Below, in pieces: positions 22,901-32,929 of a stretch of 64,000 nt of DNA. The translations under genes were made by a program, and so were the position numbers. The notes under the pieces were generated by a model, which worked only from the letters and a program-made list of their open reading frames with translations, did no database searches and had not been told where the DNA came from. Where the stretch lies: positions 202,019,117 through 202,083,116 of the forward strand of contig CM077116.1 of NCBI GenBank assembly GCA_039619475.1. The letters are read 5' to 3'. Position 1 is the first letter of the stretch. Every line of letters starts with the position of its first letter. The stretch comes from Icerya purchasi. Lineage: Eukaryota; Arthropoda; Insecta; Hemiptera; Monophlebidae.

Positions 22901-24733
22901 AAATAGTTTCTATAAAAAATAATTTATAAGGATCATTATTAGTAGACATATTGCACGTATTACCAAAATGAAATAATATTAGATTGGCTGCAGTTAAGAA
23001 AAAAACCCGAAAATAAATCGGTTAAAGATTTTTTATCTGCCACTAATATACATCTTACACAAAAAGACTGCATAATACGGTGAACATTTATATGGAAAGT
23101 ATAAGCAAACTGCTATATTCGCAAGTGTAGCAAAAATCAAAATATCAAACTATTATTTGATTCGCTGTATTTTAGATAACTTCAAAATTAAATTTATATA
23201 TAATCAAATGAACTGTTCAAAAATATAAACTAAAATTTGTCAGTATTTATAAATAGATAATTTCTAACAGCACTACTCATCACAAAAAGACAAAAAATCG
23301 TATACTAATAATTGCAAAATTGTGGAAAAGAGGGAAGAGGTATACTCTAAAAGTAAAAACGCGATTAAAATTAATAAAAAATCAACATACAAAAACGAAG
23401 AATTCACGTTAAGTAGATTTATATTAAAAAAATGATCTAGAAATTAATAATTAATCTCCTTAATAGATACAACAGAGGGAATATAGACGGTAACATTTTG
23501 TGGTATTTGGTAAAATTGGGTGTTAGATTTATCTTATTTTGTAATGTTGTTTTATATAATACACGCGTCGTATATGTGATGTAAATTTTTTATTCTGTTC
23601 AGATCATATATACTGTGTTAACGAATTATTATGTACCTTAAGTCTCGATATGTCTTTAATTATCAGAATTAAGCTTGACGAAAATATTTTCTGAAGCGCT
23701 ATCTTGCTTGTCATTATCTTTTTTTCTTTGTTCTCGTGATTTGCCTCCTTGATTTACTGAAGAACTTAAATGTAAAATCTTTCAAGCCTGTTAAGATTAA
23801 GCTCGTCTTAGATATTACGTCAAACCTCTTTCTCCCCATTAAGTGTTTCTTTCGCAGTTGTGACTTTCTCGTCTTTGCTGAATGATTTACGTCCCCATAA
23901 TTTTCGTTGTTTAATGGATATTTCCACTTACTTCTTTTTTCTCATTAGTTAGTTTCATCACTTTCCTTTTTCCTTACGTCTGTTGTAGTTTTATAAATTT
24001 CACATTTCTCTTTTAATGTTTTTAAGCATCTATATCCGTTATAGCTGCATTATCAGCAATTGATTGTAAGAATGTTATTAGATTACTTTATTGTTACTTT
24101 TTTTTTTTTTTTTTTATAGAGCCGAGGGTTTGCTGTGGATATTAATGAAGCTGCTTGCAAGTTAACAGTAGAAAATGCCGAACGTTGTAACGTAAATGAA
24201 CGTCTGGTTGTACTGCAAGAAAAACTGCATGACGATGGATGCTTGAAGTGTACGGAAACCACTATGACACTAAAACAGCTTGATGTAATTGTTAGTAATC
24301 CACCATACTTGTATACTTCTGAACTAAGCAATCTTCCGGAAAAAATAAAAATGTAAGTTTTCCCTAAAAAGTCATTATTTTTAAATCATTTATGTAGCAG
24401 CGTCGTTTAGGATATCATTATAATTCATTTTTGTGCTGCAAGTCCTGTATGTATATTATTAAAACGTTTGGCACTGTTTACTATTTTTTCAGATATGAAG
24501 ATTTAAGAGCTCTAGATGGCGGACGAGATGGTTTACGCGTTATAAAAGCAATATTAAAACTATCAAGCAATTTGTTAACTTCAGGTAAATCTTGTTTCCT
24601 CGAAATCCGCCATGATCAGGTTAATCATATTAGTTCGTGGCTGGAGACGCACGATTATTTGAATTTAAAATTTCTGAAGTGTTATAAAGATTTCAGTAAT
24701 TACGATCGATATATTCATGTGATAAAGTATTAA
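19981..24733 (+). CDS. HEMK1: HEMK1/PrmC-family release-factor glutamine N5-methyltransferase
   Basis: Five exons join to exactly 325 codons including the stop: 19981-20190, 22386-22474, 22555-22756, 24120-24352 and 24493-24733. Introns are about 2195, 80, 1363 and 140 bp; all are GT...AG and phases agree at each junction. Exon 3 holds [21 protein letters not shown] and the SAM-binding glycine loop [14 protein letters not shown]; exon 4 holds VDINEAA and the catalytic NPPY; exon 5 holds [12 protein letters not shown]. These are the class I methyltransferase motifs of HemK/PrmC, which methylates the GGQ glutamine of class-1 release factors; the length of 324 residues fits HEMK1-type proteins. 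The first 40 residues are Lys/Tyr/Ser-rich with few acids, compatible with mitochondrial import (inference). The first ATG is used as start; ATG codons at residues 2 and 13 are alternatives. The exon 1 donor is AAG|GTTCAG, a weak match, so that junction is the least certain. No lesions seen. Confidence 0.93.
20191..22385. other. HEMK1 intron 1
   Basis: AT-rich. It contains two copies of GCGTAATTTACGC (20651-20663, 20947-20959), each followed by ACCC, probably edges of a decayed repeat. No coding frame recognised on either strand. Confidence 0.6.
22757..24119. other. HEMK1 intron 3
   Basis: AT-rich, with a pyrimidine-rich stretch at about 23680-24010 and a T run of 18 just before the acceptor at 24118-24119, which serves as a strong polypyrimidine tract. 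No gene seen. Confidence 0.6.
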
Positions 24734-25265
24734 TAACTGTTTCAAGAGTATAATGTTAGAATTTATGACCTGTATTTTTATACGAGTATATAAATGTATA
24801 TCGCTTCAATATGTGGTTTCTAATTTATTATGTTAATGGAAAATTAAAAGTTTTTTTTTTATAGAAATTGTAATATTTCACAAAATAATTTGACTCTATA
24901 GATTAAACTATTTGTTCCGGGATTCGGTGAGTTACATACTGATCCGTTTATAATTTGAAAGTGAATTGAAAATTAATAATTTTTTTCGAGTTCATTTGTA
25001 CGCATATTAATATATTCTTTTACGAATTTTGTAGGTGAGACAAACACGTACTACGATCTATTTTATGATAAATTACTAATTATTAGGGAGTGTACTTTTA
25101 GAATAAGCTAGTAATGAACGGTCGCAAAAATTCATTTATTACATTTTTATACGTGCGTGCTAGATTAATTTTTTATTCGAGGCTGTTGTTTTTTTGTTTT
25201 TTTTTGTAATACTGTATAGTTAAATATACGGACAGGAAATAAGATGTTCAAAATAAACAAGAATA
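24734..25265. other. HEMK1 3' flank
   Basis: Presumed 3' untranslated region and spacer. No clear polyadenylation signal could be chosen among the AT-rich runs. Confidence 0.4.
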
Positions 25266-25269
25266 TACT

Positions 25270-25530
25270 AATAAGGGGAACATCAGAAGTATGGGTCACC
25301 GATTTGATCCAACTTTTTTCAGATGCTAGTAATTTGAGAAAGTAAAGGCGGCCGAGAGAAAGGAACTGACCCCCCTACACCCATTAGTGCCGTGTTGGGC
25401 TTAGTACATTGTGAACCTTACCTTTACAATACCTGACGCCCTGTCAAGGGTGTGGGACTTACTTTACTTTTTTTTATTATTCGGTAAAAAACGAAAACGA
25501 ATTTCACTATTTTTTGCACTGGTCTGTGAG
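25270..25530 (+). repeat. Left arm of a widely spaced inverted repeat
   Basis: Blocks GGGTCACCGATTTGATCCAA (about 25297-25316) and GGTAAAAAACGAAAACGAAT with TTCACTATTTTTTGC (about 25485-25520) recur in reverse complement at 32934-33011. Between the blocks the left arm has about 165 bp where the right arm has about 17 bp. It abuts a mariner relic, as does the right arm. Confidence 0.7.
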
Positions 25531-25562
25531 AAAAGCGCGTCGAAAGTTAGCAAGCTAACGTG

Positions 25563-25762
25563 TATACGAGGTGTGATCAAAAAGGTGCAAGAATTTTGTT
25601 ATTTTTCCAGAAAATATTTACTGGATCTTCAATGTTTATTCCATGGCCCGTTCAAAGTAGAGCCCCTTCGATGTTATGCACTTGTGCAATACCATAGTTT
25701 TGAGGAACACTGTTGAACGCCTTTTTGGGTACGGTATCTCGCTCTGCGATTTCAACTATATC
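25563..25762 (-). mobile_element. Mariner 3' fragment with terminal repeat (first piece)
   Basis: Begins at TACGAGGTGTGATCAAAAAG, a mariner-type terminal repeat preceded by TA. On the minus strand it encodes the transposase C-terminus (KAFQQCFSKLWYCTS-like). The rest of this transposase is at about 27085-27490, so sequence has been inserted at about 25763. Confidence 0.75.
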
Positions 25763-25764
25763 TC

Positions 25765-26097
25765 ATACAGGGTGCCCACCCAACCGGAAATAAGCCGGAA
25801 ATTTTTACAAATCGGGAATAAGCCGCGAAAAAAAAAGTGAAAATAGTCGAATACGTAATTTTTTATAAGAAAAAATCATTTTATGCGAAAAATGAATGCA
25901 TTTTTTAATGTGCGTTACTCAAAATATTACGAAGAGAGTTCTGTTTTATTCATATAAAATACGCTGCAGTGGTCAAATATTACCAGTAGTAACGAAAAAA
26001 TTCCACTCTTCTTTTTGTACAGTTCTAGTATCAGGAAATCGAGAAGACTTGGACTGGGAAAACCAGGAATTTAAAAATTATATTTGAGTGGCAACTA
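25765..26097. mobile_element. MITE-like repeat, copy 1 (ends GGGTGxCCACCCAAC)
   Basis: A repeat of about 330 bp highly similar to 41628-41978. Shared stretches include TGCATTTTTTAATGT, CGTTACTCAAAATATTACGA and AATTTAAAAATTATATTTGA. Its ends are weakly inverted: AGGGTGCCCACCCAAC on the left and TTTGAGTGGCAACTAT on the right. No coding capacity. Superfamily unknown. Confidence 0.75.
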
Positions 26098-27085
26098 TAT
26101 CTTATTGTAATGAATCGCTCCCGGATAACTCCTATTAAGGCCCTGGTCGCGGCGTCACTTCAGACGATTCTGCTTCTCTTTCACACTTCTACTTCGGACA
26201 CCCGAGCTAATAGCTCAATATTGTTCAATTTTAATATACGTGCCGCGGAAGCGAACATCCATTTGGTTTTTTCCGTTTCCTCTTTGGGCTCCTAATCCGA
26301 GACTTCGACAATTCGAAGACCCCGGATTTTCCGGACGACCCAAAAAGAAACCACCTCACGGAATCTCGTGGAGTATCATCGCGAACACGGTCTCGAGTGT
26401 TCCTATATTTCGGCCAATAACTATGAAAGAACAAAATTAAAACACGACAGAACAACAACCAGACAACCAGCGTTAATACACAATATTTTATGAACTTTGC
26501 AACAAAACAAAATAAATAAATAAATAAATTGCTGACCAAATGCACTTAAACACATACGGAAATAATTCCGGTATTTAACGACGATTATCGTGAAACAGAA
26601 AAATACCGTTTCCGAACGATTTACGGATAGACTATATCGATGCGCTCTTCGAATAATACTCCGACGTATCAACAATCTTCACATCGCGCGACGGCAAAAC
26701 GGAAAAGACGAACGACTAGCGGCGATAAATTTTACTCGCAGGAACAGCTCGAGATTAAAACTAAACAATTAACGGTAAAACTTAAAATTAAGATAAGGCT
26801 TACATCCCGATCAACTGATCACACATACACGCTACCATGCCTAGTTCTTCTTCTCTTCCGGCTCACAATGGTGACTGACGCTACCCCGTTGTCGCCGGAC
26901 ACACACACACACACCAGGACACTTACACGGGCCTCAACTCCACACTTACCGAAATTTCGACCGAAAAATGGAATTTACATTCTCGGCCGTGTAAGCGTCC
27001 GGACCGTATTCGCTGAAAACGAACAATAAGGTAATGTCGAGCGATCGAAAATGAATGATTTTAACCAGAGAATAATTTCTAGCTC
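26098..27085. other. GC-richer insert of unknown origin
   Basis: About 1 kb with more CpG and higher GC than its surroundings, between two pieces of one mariner. It holds a (CA)n of about 12 bp near 26910 and AAATAAAT repeats near 26510. No family motif was found in any frame; the open frames on both strands look incidental. It could be a solo LTR or a non-autonomous element. Confidence 0.35.
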
Positions 27086-27490
27086 GACATGGCCGCTAGA
27101 TAGCACCGTAAATGCCAAATTCGTATCAATATCTATTGTTAAAAGACGTCGTTTGAGTGTCTTCTGGAGTTTGAGAAATAGGAAAAGGCTGCAGGGTGCC
27201 ATGTCTGGAGAATAGGTTGATTACGGCATTACAGCGATGTTATGCTACCACGAACTGTTGGATAAGAAATATGCGCCGGTGCGTTCTCGCGGTGCAGAAT
27301 GCATGGGTTGTTTCTCCAAAGTTCGGGTTTTTTTTCCAGATTGCCTCGCGCAAATTACGTAAAACTTGTAAGTAGTACTTCTTACTGATGTACGACCAGT
27401 CGGTAAAAATTTGTTATGAACTATTCTATTCCAGTCAAAGCGTTCGTAATTACAAATTTCTCATTTCTCGTTAATCGGACCTCGTAAATC
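27086..27490 (-). pseudogene. Mariner transposase fragment (second piece)
   Basis: Minus strand: YSPDMAPCSLFLFLKLQKTL (about 27218-27160) is the third catalytic block of a mariner transposase (YSPD.AP.D.fLF..lk), with Ser where the catalytic Asp is expected. Upstream, frames with stops continue to about 27490 (EKQPMHSAPRERTGAYF-like). Continuous with 25563-25762 once the intervening insert is ignored. Confidence 0.75.
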
Positions 27491-27522
27491 CTGGAGTTAA
27501 ATGTTTGAATCTTCGCTTCGTC

Positions 27523-27525
<3 letters not shown>

Positions 27526-27553
<28 letters not shown>
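27526..27553. repeat. T homopolymer (about 28 bp)
   Basis: Single T run close to the midpoint between the two mariner relics. Confidence 0.95.
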
Positions 27554-27556
<3 letters not shown>

Positions 27557-27721
27557 TGCATAATTATTTTTATTTATTATATAATTTGGCAATGTTTTAA
27601 ATATTAAAATTTATTATTAGAAAAATGATATAAAATGTAATATTTATTAAAAAATTTGAAAAATTTATATAGGAGAAAAAATTTTTAATTTGTTTATTCC
27701 CGCTTTTTTTTTATTATCGTG

Positions 27722-27868
27722 TGTTTTTTTCCTATTTCCCAAACTCAAGAAGACACTCAAACGAAAACATTTGTCAACGATAAATGAGATAAAGGCTAAA
27801 TCACAGAACGAGATACCATACCTGAAAAAGCGTTCCAACAGTGTTTCTCGAAACTACGATGTGGCATA
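27722..27868 (+). pseudogene. Mariner transposase fragment split by the BEL element (left piece)
   Basis: Plus strand: FPKLKKTLKRKHLSTINEIK followed by sequence ending at the target duplication AGTGC (27869-27873). The coding continues at 32802 with CIISKE, exactly across the duplication, so the LTR element inserted into this mariner. It is in the opposite orientation to the mariner at 25563-27490. Confidence 0.75.
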
Positions 27869-27873
27869 AGTGC
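27869..27873 (+). repeat. Target-site duplication of the BEL element (left copy, AGTGC)
   Basis: AGTGC immediately before TGTTTACGG; the same five bases follow the right LTR at 32802-32806. Five-base duplications are usual for BEL/Pao. Confidence 0.92.
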
Positions 27874-28389
27874 TGTTTACGGTTAATTTCGAAATACTAA
27901 AGTTCCGGATGTAAAAATTATATTTTTCAAAAAAAACACTCGAAAACTACGTAAGTCTAAGCGGACTTTTACGAAAACAAATACGGAGTCCTGAAAAGGA
28001 CTATTTCAACAAAATGGTTATGAAATTCGAATTTAAAAACATTAAAATACGGGATGCATAACGAGGGTGACAACGGGAAAAAACAAACGAAACACGTGGA
28101 AAAGAAACAACAACAAAAAAACGGACTTACTACCAGTAACGCTGGTCAACAACAACCCAGGTAAAAAAGGACTCGATCGCGAACGGTTGACGAGCGGCCA
28201 TATTTAGTCCTTTTTTGCGTAGTGCCGCGGTAAACAAAAATGGTGGCTAGATCTAAATAACCAAAAAACGTGTCTCTGGCGAGAAAATAATATTAAAATC
28301 GAAATCGTTAAGCGGACGCGGCGTTTAAAAAATATTAAAAATAAATTAAAATAAATAGTGATTAAAATAGTGCAAATCTACTCTAAACA
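27874..28389 (-). repeat. 3' LTR of the BEL element
   Basis: 516 bp, same length as the 5' LTR and without visible differences from it. Starts TG and ends CA on either strand. Confidence 0.95.
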
Positions 28390-28403
28390 GCACTCCCGCC
28401 CGG
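28390..28403 (-). other. Polypurine tract candidate of the BEL element
   Basis: On the minus strand CGGGCGGGAGTGC directly precedes the 3' LTR, the position where plus-strand DNA synthesis is primed. Confidence 0.6.
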
Positions 28404-28443
28404 ATGAACCGTGAGGTTCATCAGAGGGTAGGGATACCAAAGT

Positions 28444-31400
28444 TTAAGCGATGACGTTCATCCGGAAACGAGCAATTCTGGACGATGCGGAAAATCGCGG
28501 TACGCGCCAACTCCAAATCATTTTCGGACAGCCAACGATCCTTTGATTGCGTAAACGATCGGGACATTTTCCAGTAAGATCACATTTAAAAGTGCTGTCG
28601 CGCAATAAATCTGGGTCGATCAGCCATAATTCGTAGCAGGATAACGAGGAAACCGATAAGCCACGGGTACCCAAATCGGCCGGGTTTTCTTTAGTATTGA
28701 TATAACCCCACGAATCGAGAGGAACGATTTCAAGAATTTTTTTTACACGGTTCGATACGAACACCTTTAAACTGTCCGGAGGTTTAGACAACCACGACAA
28801 AACTACCAATGAGTCACTAAACGCGTACGTCGCATGTATATTCAAAATTTTAGTAACACGATCTAATAAATTTGATAGTAATAGAACGGCCAGTAACTCT
28901 AACCTAGGAATCGTCCAATTCTTGATTGGCGCGACTTTAGTTTTCGCACACACGAAAAACGATGAAATTTCGCCCTGACGGTTGACGCAACGCATGTAAA
29001 CGACTGCGCTATAAGCCTTTTCCGAGGCGTCAGAAAATCCAATTAACTGTTTGGTCGCGACATCCAGAAACGGAGTGTATGTCCGTTGTACTTTCAAGTT
29101 TTCGAGTAACGGTAATTCTGCGACATACTTTCGAAATTCATTTGATAATTCTTCAGACACGGGATCATCCCAACTAATTCCTTCTTTCCGCAACCGTTGA
29201 AGAAATATTTTCGCTCTTATGGTAACGGGCGCGACAAATCCGAGAGGATCGAATATCCTTGCGATCTGAGATGACAGAATTCTCTTGGTTATCACCGACG
29301 GAGCCTCGAATGAATTATCTTGTAATTTTATACAGAAATTGTCGCTTTTTGGAAACCAAGAAAGGCCTAATAGAGAAATAGTTTGTTCATGGATTTTTAC
29401 AATATCGCTACTTTTTACTAATTTCGGATTAATCTTATTTAACAAATCGGAAGAATTAGATTGATATTTTCTTAAAACGAAACCGGCAGATGACAGAATA
29501 TCGTGTATGCGTTTCTGTAAATTAATAGCGTTTTCTACGGAGTCTGCTCCAGTAAGTAAATCGTTCAGTATTGAATTAGCTACACAAGGCGAGGAACGTA
29601 CGACCGATTTACCAAGAATTTCGAGACACTTCGTAGCTAAAAACGAAGCAGGCGTAGTTCCATATGTAACTGTATTTAAAGAATATTTCTTTACCTGGCG
29701 AGCTGTTTTATCGCGCCAAAAAATTCGTTGCCAACGTCGACCATCTGCATGAACCCATATACAGCGGTACATTTTTTCGATATCAGCTGAAAACGCAACT
29801 CGATGGCTCCGAAAGCGTAATAATACATCAAATAATTCGGATTGAATAGTCGAAACTTTCATAAGTGTATCGTTCAGCGACAGTCCGCTTTCCGTTCTAG
29901 AGCTCGCATTGAAAACTACTCGAAGCTTGGTTGTGGTGCTATTCGGACGAAAGACAGCTCGGTGCGGTATGTAATAAGCATTCGGGGAAGCACTGTTGGT
30001 CAAAGTGGACATATGACCCAAATCTTCGTACTCAGCCATAAATTCGGAATACAATTTTCGCATAGGTTCGGCTTGCCGCTTTTCGGAACGAAGTAGCTGA
30101 AAATAAGCGCATTTACGATTATCTTTAAGCGATTTCGGATCGATTTTGAATGGTAATCTTACGGTGAATTTCCCGTTTGATTCCCTCGTGTAAGTGTTTT
30201 CAAAATGCCGAACACATTCTGATTCCTCCGCAGTTAATTTTTGTGACGCACAGTTTATATTTTCTATGTCCCAAAATTTCTTTAATTGCGTATCAATCTC
30301 AAGTGAAGTTAAATTACTATACGAAGCATGTGAAGCCGACGCACTATCCGGTTGTATATTAGAAGGTAAACACCCGCTTAATATCCAACCAAATCGGGTC
30401 TTCCGGAAAGTTAAATCGTCCAATTTTTTCGTTTCGTTACACAAGCAAGATTCGAAATATTCAGCGCCCAACAAAATATCGATATTTGGGATATTAACGA
30501 TGTCATTATAAAATACCGGGTCTGCTAATTTTAATTTTACGGATCGTTTACGAACATTTTTGAAAGACAAATTCGTTACTTTATATGCTAAAGCCGTTGC
30601 GGCGACTACGTCCGCATTAACGTTCAATTGGAAATTTACTGTTCGGGATTTTAATTTTAAAAAACACGAATGACGCGAAAAAATTGAATTGTTACCGACT
30701 CCTTTTATTGTTACATTATCTGAGGAATTTGAAGTAGGTAACCGGAACTTTTTGACGAATGCATCGGACACCAACGTAGGCTGTGAGCAGCTATCCAGTA
30801 GAATACGAGCGACGCCTCTAATTCCATTGCATTCAAAATTCACCATCGCGGACGGAAGTAATATCATTTTTCTGGTTGACGACGCGTTGACGCAGGATAA
30901 ACTTGAGGCTGACGATGTACTATTTTCGGAAGAATTCATATACGCACTATTCGATTCTGGAGTAACGTTAGCAGACTTCAACCGAGTTTCTTTTTCAAAA
31001 TGCAATAAAGTGTGGTGCTTTCCACCACATCTGAAACATAACTTGGACGTGCAATTAGCCATGGAATGGCCTATTCGGAAACATATAAAACATCGGCGGT
31101 TTGTTTTAATTATTTCGTAACGCTCAACGGGCGTCTTTCTTTTAAACGAATCGCAATCGATCAATAAATGTTGTTGTTTACAAACGATACAAAGCGGTTT
31201 TGCGGAAACGTAAAAGGAATTTTTCGATATCGATTTCGGGTTTACCTGGCAATCGACTTTTCGGGATTCTAGATTGGAGGCTCGAACCTCCAGGAAACTT
31301 TTCAACGAGGCGAAAGACGGAAACTTAGTCTGGTCGAATAACGTATTTTCGAAATCGTCGCGGGTTTTGTCGTCAAGATGCATAGAAACGAAATACGAAA

Positions 31401-32214
31401 GAAAAGAACTCCAATTATCGGGGTTTTCGCCACAAATTTTTAATCCCTTCAACGATAAATCGACCTTATCTAGCATGTCCCGAAGTTCGTTTTCGGAGGC
31501 AATTTTTTTAATGGAAAACAGATCGCGAAAATGCATACGGATAATCAATCTGTTGTTGGCGTAGCGATTTAAAACCCGATCCCAGGCTTCAACATACGCC
31601 TCGTCCGATAGTCCTATGTCCTGAATTAACGCGGCTGCGTCCCCTACTAGAGCTTGTTTGAGGTAATACATTTTCTGTATCGGCGGAATATTAGGCTCAT
31701 GGTGAACCAGATTTTCAAATAGCGATTTAAAATCTAAAAATTTTCGGTAATCTCCGTCGAATTTGGGGACAACAATTTTCGGTAATTTTGCAGAGTTCGA
31801 ATTTCCATTAGAACTATTTGTAAGCGACGTCTGAGTTATCGAATTAGAATCGAACTTACCTCGAATTGTTTTTATCTTCGCTGCTGCATTACATACCATA
31901 TTCTTAACGGCGATTTCGTCTTCTAACAATTTTTCTTCTTCCTGGTCGAGCTTATTAGCATCGGAACTATCTAGTTTTTTGTACAATTGTTCAATTACGT
32001 CGACAAACTGGCTTTTTAATTCAACCAACGTGGTCAAATGAAGTTCTAGTTGATTACAAACTTCGCTGTCGATTTCACCGGAACTGACTTTTTCAATTTC
32101 ATCAACGTGGCGAGTAATTCGACGCTGTACAGTACGTAGCTCACGTTTTAAGTCTTTCTCCGAAGACATTTCGCGAATGACACCGATAAAAAAAATATAA
32201 ACAAAAATAAACAA
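28444..32214 (-). CDS. BEL/Pao Gag-Pol polyprotein without integrase
   Basis: One uninterrupted frame of 1256 codons; the likelier start is Met16 (32169), after an AT-rich leader. In order: helical N-terminus (about 20-120); DUF1759-type Gag core (about 145-315, KLPKIVVPKFDGDYRKF); Cys/His zinc knuckles at about 342-354 and 375-401; aspartic protease block LLDSCSQPTLV at 472-482; reverse transcriptase about 690-920, with catalytic Asp810 in FSADIEKMYRC; and RNase H about 1058-1185 (GFSDASEKAYSAV, IPRLELLAV, AFSDSLVVLSW). At the palm the usual Y-x-D-D reads ILND (882-885, bases 29560-29571), so one metal-binding Asp appears to be Asn. Only about 70 residues follow RNase H, with no integrase zinc finger or DDE core. 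The open frame and young LTRs imply movement with helper proteins, but this copy is unlikely to be autonomous. Confidence 0.93.
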   Translation of the reverse strand: MFIFVYIFFIGVIREMSSEKDLKRELRTVQRRITRHVDEIEKVSSGEIDSEVCNQLELHLTTLVELKSQFVDVIEQLYKKLDSSDANKLDQEEEKLLEDEIAVKNMVCNAAAKIKTIRGKFDSNSITQTSLTNSSNGNSNSAKLPKIVVPKFDGDYRKFLDFKSLFENLVHHEPNIPPIQKMYYLKQALVGDAAALIQDIGLSDEAYVEAWDRVLNRYANNRLIIRMHFRDLFSIKKIASENELRDMLDKVDLSLKGLKICGENPDNWSSFLSYFVSMHLDDKTRDDFENTLFDQTKFPSFASLKSFLEVRASNLESRKVDCQVNPKSISKNSFYVSAKPLCIVCKQQHLLIDCDSFKRKTPVERYEIIKTNRRCFICFRIGHSMANCTSKLCFRCGGKHHTLLHFEKETRLKSANVTPESNSAYMNSSENSTSSASSLSCVNASSTRKMILLPSAMVNFECNGIRGVARILLDSCSQPTLVSDAFVKKFRLPTSNSSDNVTIKGVGNNSIFSRHSCFLKLKSRTVNFQLNVNADVVAATALAYKVTNLSFKNVRKRSVKLKLADPVFYNDIVNIPNIDILLGAEYFESCLCNETKKLDDLTFRKTRFGWILSGCLPSNIQPDSASASHASYSNLTSLEIDTQLKKFWDIENINCASQKLTAEESECVRHFENTYTRESNGKFTVRLPFKIDPKSLKDNRKCAYFQLLRSEKRQAEPMRKLYSEFMAEYEDLGHMSTLTNSASPNAYYIPHRAVFRPNSTTTKLRVVFNASSRTESGLSLNDTLMKVSTIQSELFDVLLRFRSHRVAFSADIEKMYRCIWVHADGRRWQRIFWRDKTARQVKKYSLNTVTYGTTPASFLATKCLEILGKSVVRSSPCVANSILNDLLTGADSVENAINLQKRIHDILSSAGFVLRKYQSNSSDLLNKINPKLVKSSDIVKIHEQTISLLGLSWFPKSDNFCIKLQDNSFEAPSVITKRILSSQIARIFDPLGFVAPVTIRAKIFLQRLRKEGISWDDPVSEELSNEFRKYVAELPLLENLKVQRTYTPFLDVATKQLIGFSDASEKAYSAVVYMRCVNRQGEISSFFVCAKTKVAPIKNWTIPRLELLAVLLLSNLLDRVTKILNIHATYAFSDSLVVLSWLSKPPDSLKVFVSNRVKKILEIVPLDSWGYINTKENPADLGTRGLSVSSLSCYELWLIDPDLLRDSTFKCDLTGKCPDRLRNQRIVGCPKMIWSWRVPRFSASSRIARFRMNVIA

Positions 32215-32263
32215 AATCGACTTACGTAATTAACAACAAATCCACTGGATTTACTTTTTACAT

Positions 32264-32279
32264 CCGGCCCGGAGGACCA
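32264..32279 (-). other. Primer-binding-site candidate of the BEL element
   Basis: Minus strand, six T after the 5' LTR, reads TGGTCCTCCGGGCC. TGG complements the CCA end of a tRNA; which tRNA was not determined. Confidence 0.55.
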
Positions 32280-32285
32280 AAAAAA

Positions 32286-32801
32286 TGTTTACGGTTAATT
32301 TCGAAATACTAAAGTTCCGGATGTAAAAATTATATTTTTCAAAAAAAACACTCGAAAACTACGTAAGTCTAAGCGGACTTTTACGAAAACAAATACGGAG
32401 TCCTGAAAAGGACTATTTCAACAAAATGGTTATGAAATTCGAATTTAAAAACATTAAAATACGGGATGCATAACGAGGGTGACAACGGGAAAAAACAAAC
32501 GAAACACGTGGAAAAGAAACAACAACAAAAAAACGGACTTACTACCAGTAACGCTGGTCAACAACAACCCAGGTAAAAAAGGACTCGATCGCGAACGGTT
32601 GACGAGCGGCCATATTTAGTCCTTTTTTGCGTAGTGCCGCGGTAAACAAAAATGGTGGCTAGATCTAAATAACCAAAAAACGTGTCTCTGGCGAGAAAAT
32701 AATATTAAAATCGAAATCGTTAAGCGGACGCGGCGTTTAAAAAATATTAAAAATAAATTAAAATAAATAGTGATTAAAATAGTGCAAATCTACTCTAAAC
32801 A
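32286..32801 (-). repeat. 5' LTR of the BEL element
   Basis: 516 bp, matching 27874-28389 by eye throughout. Expected to carry the element promoter on the minus strand. Confidence 0.95.
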
Positions 32802-32919
32802 AGTGCATAATATCGAAGGAGGATTACTCTAAAGAGACCATGGAATAAACATTGAAGATTAAGTAAATACTTTTTGAAAAAATTAAAAATTCTCATACCT
32901 TTCTGATTAAATCTCGTAT
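32802..32919 (+). mobile_element. Mariner 3' end split by the BEL element (right piece)
   Basis: Starts with the second AGTGC duplication, continues the mariner frame (CIISKEDYSKETME), and ends in a terminal repeat ATCTCGTA followed by TA, complementary in type to the repeat at 25563. Confidence 0.75.
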
Positions 32920-32929
32920 AAGATGACTA

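Larger units (their letters stand above)
27874..32801 (-). mobile_element. BEL/Pao LTR retrotransposon lacking integrase
   Basis: A 4928-bp element in minus orientation: 516-bp LTRs (27874-28389 and 32286-32801) starting TGTTTAC and ending TAAACA, AGTGC duplications on both sides, and an internal region of 3896 bp with a single long open frame. The two LTRs look identical by eye, so the insertion is young. The polyprotein stops after RNase H, and only about 50 bp separate its stop from the 3' LTR, so the integrase region found in full-length BEL/Pao elements is absent. It lies inside a mariner relic. Confidence 0.95.

Noticed and set aside
29507..31564. Several plus-strand open frames of 60-140 codons
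   Set aside because: They lie opposite the long BEL polyprotein and have no family motifs; shadows of the real frame.
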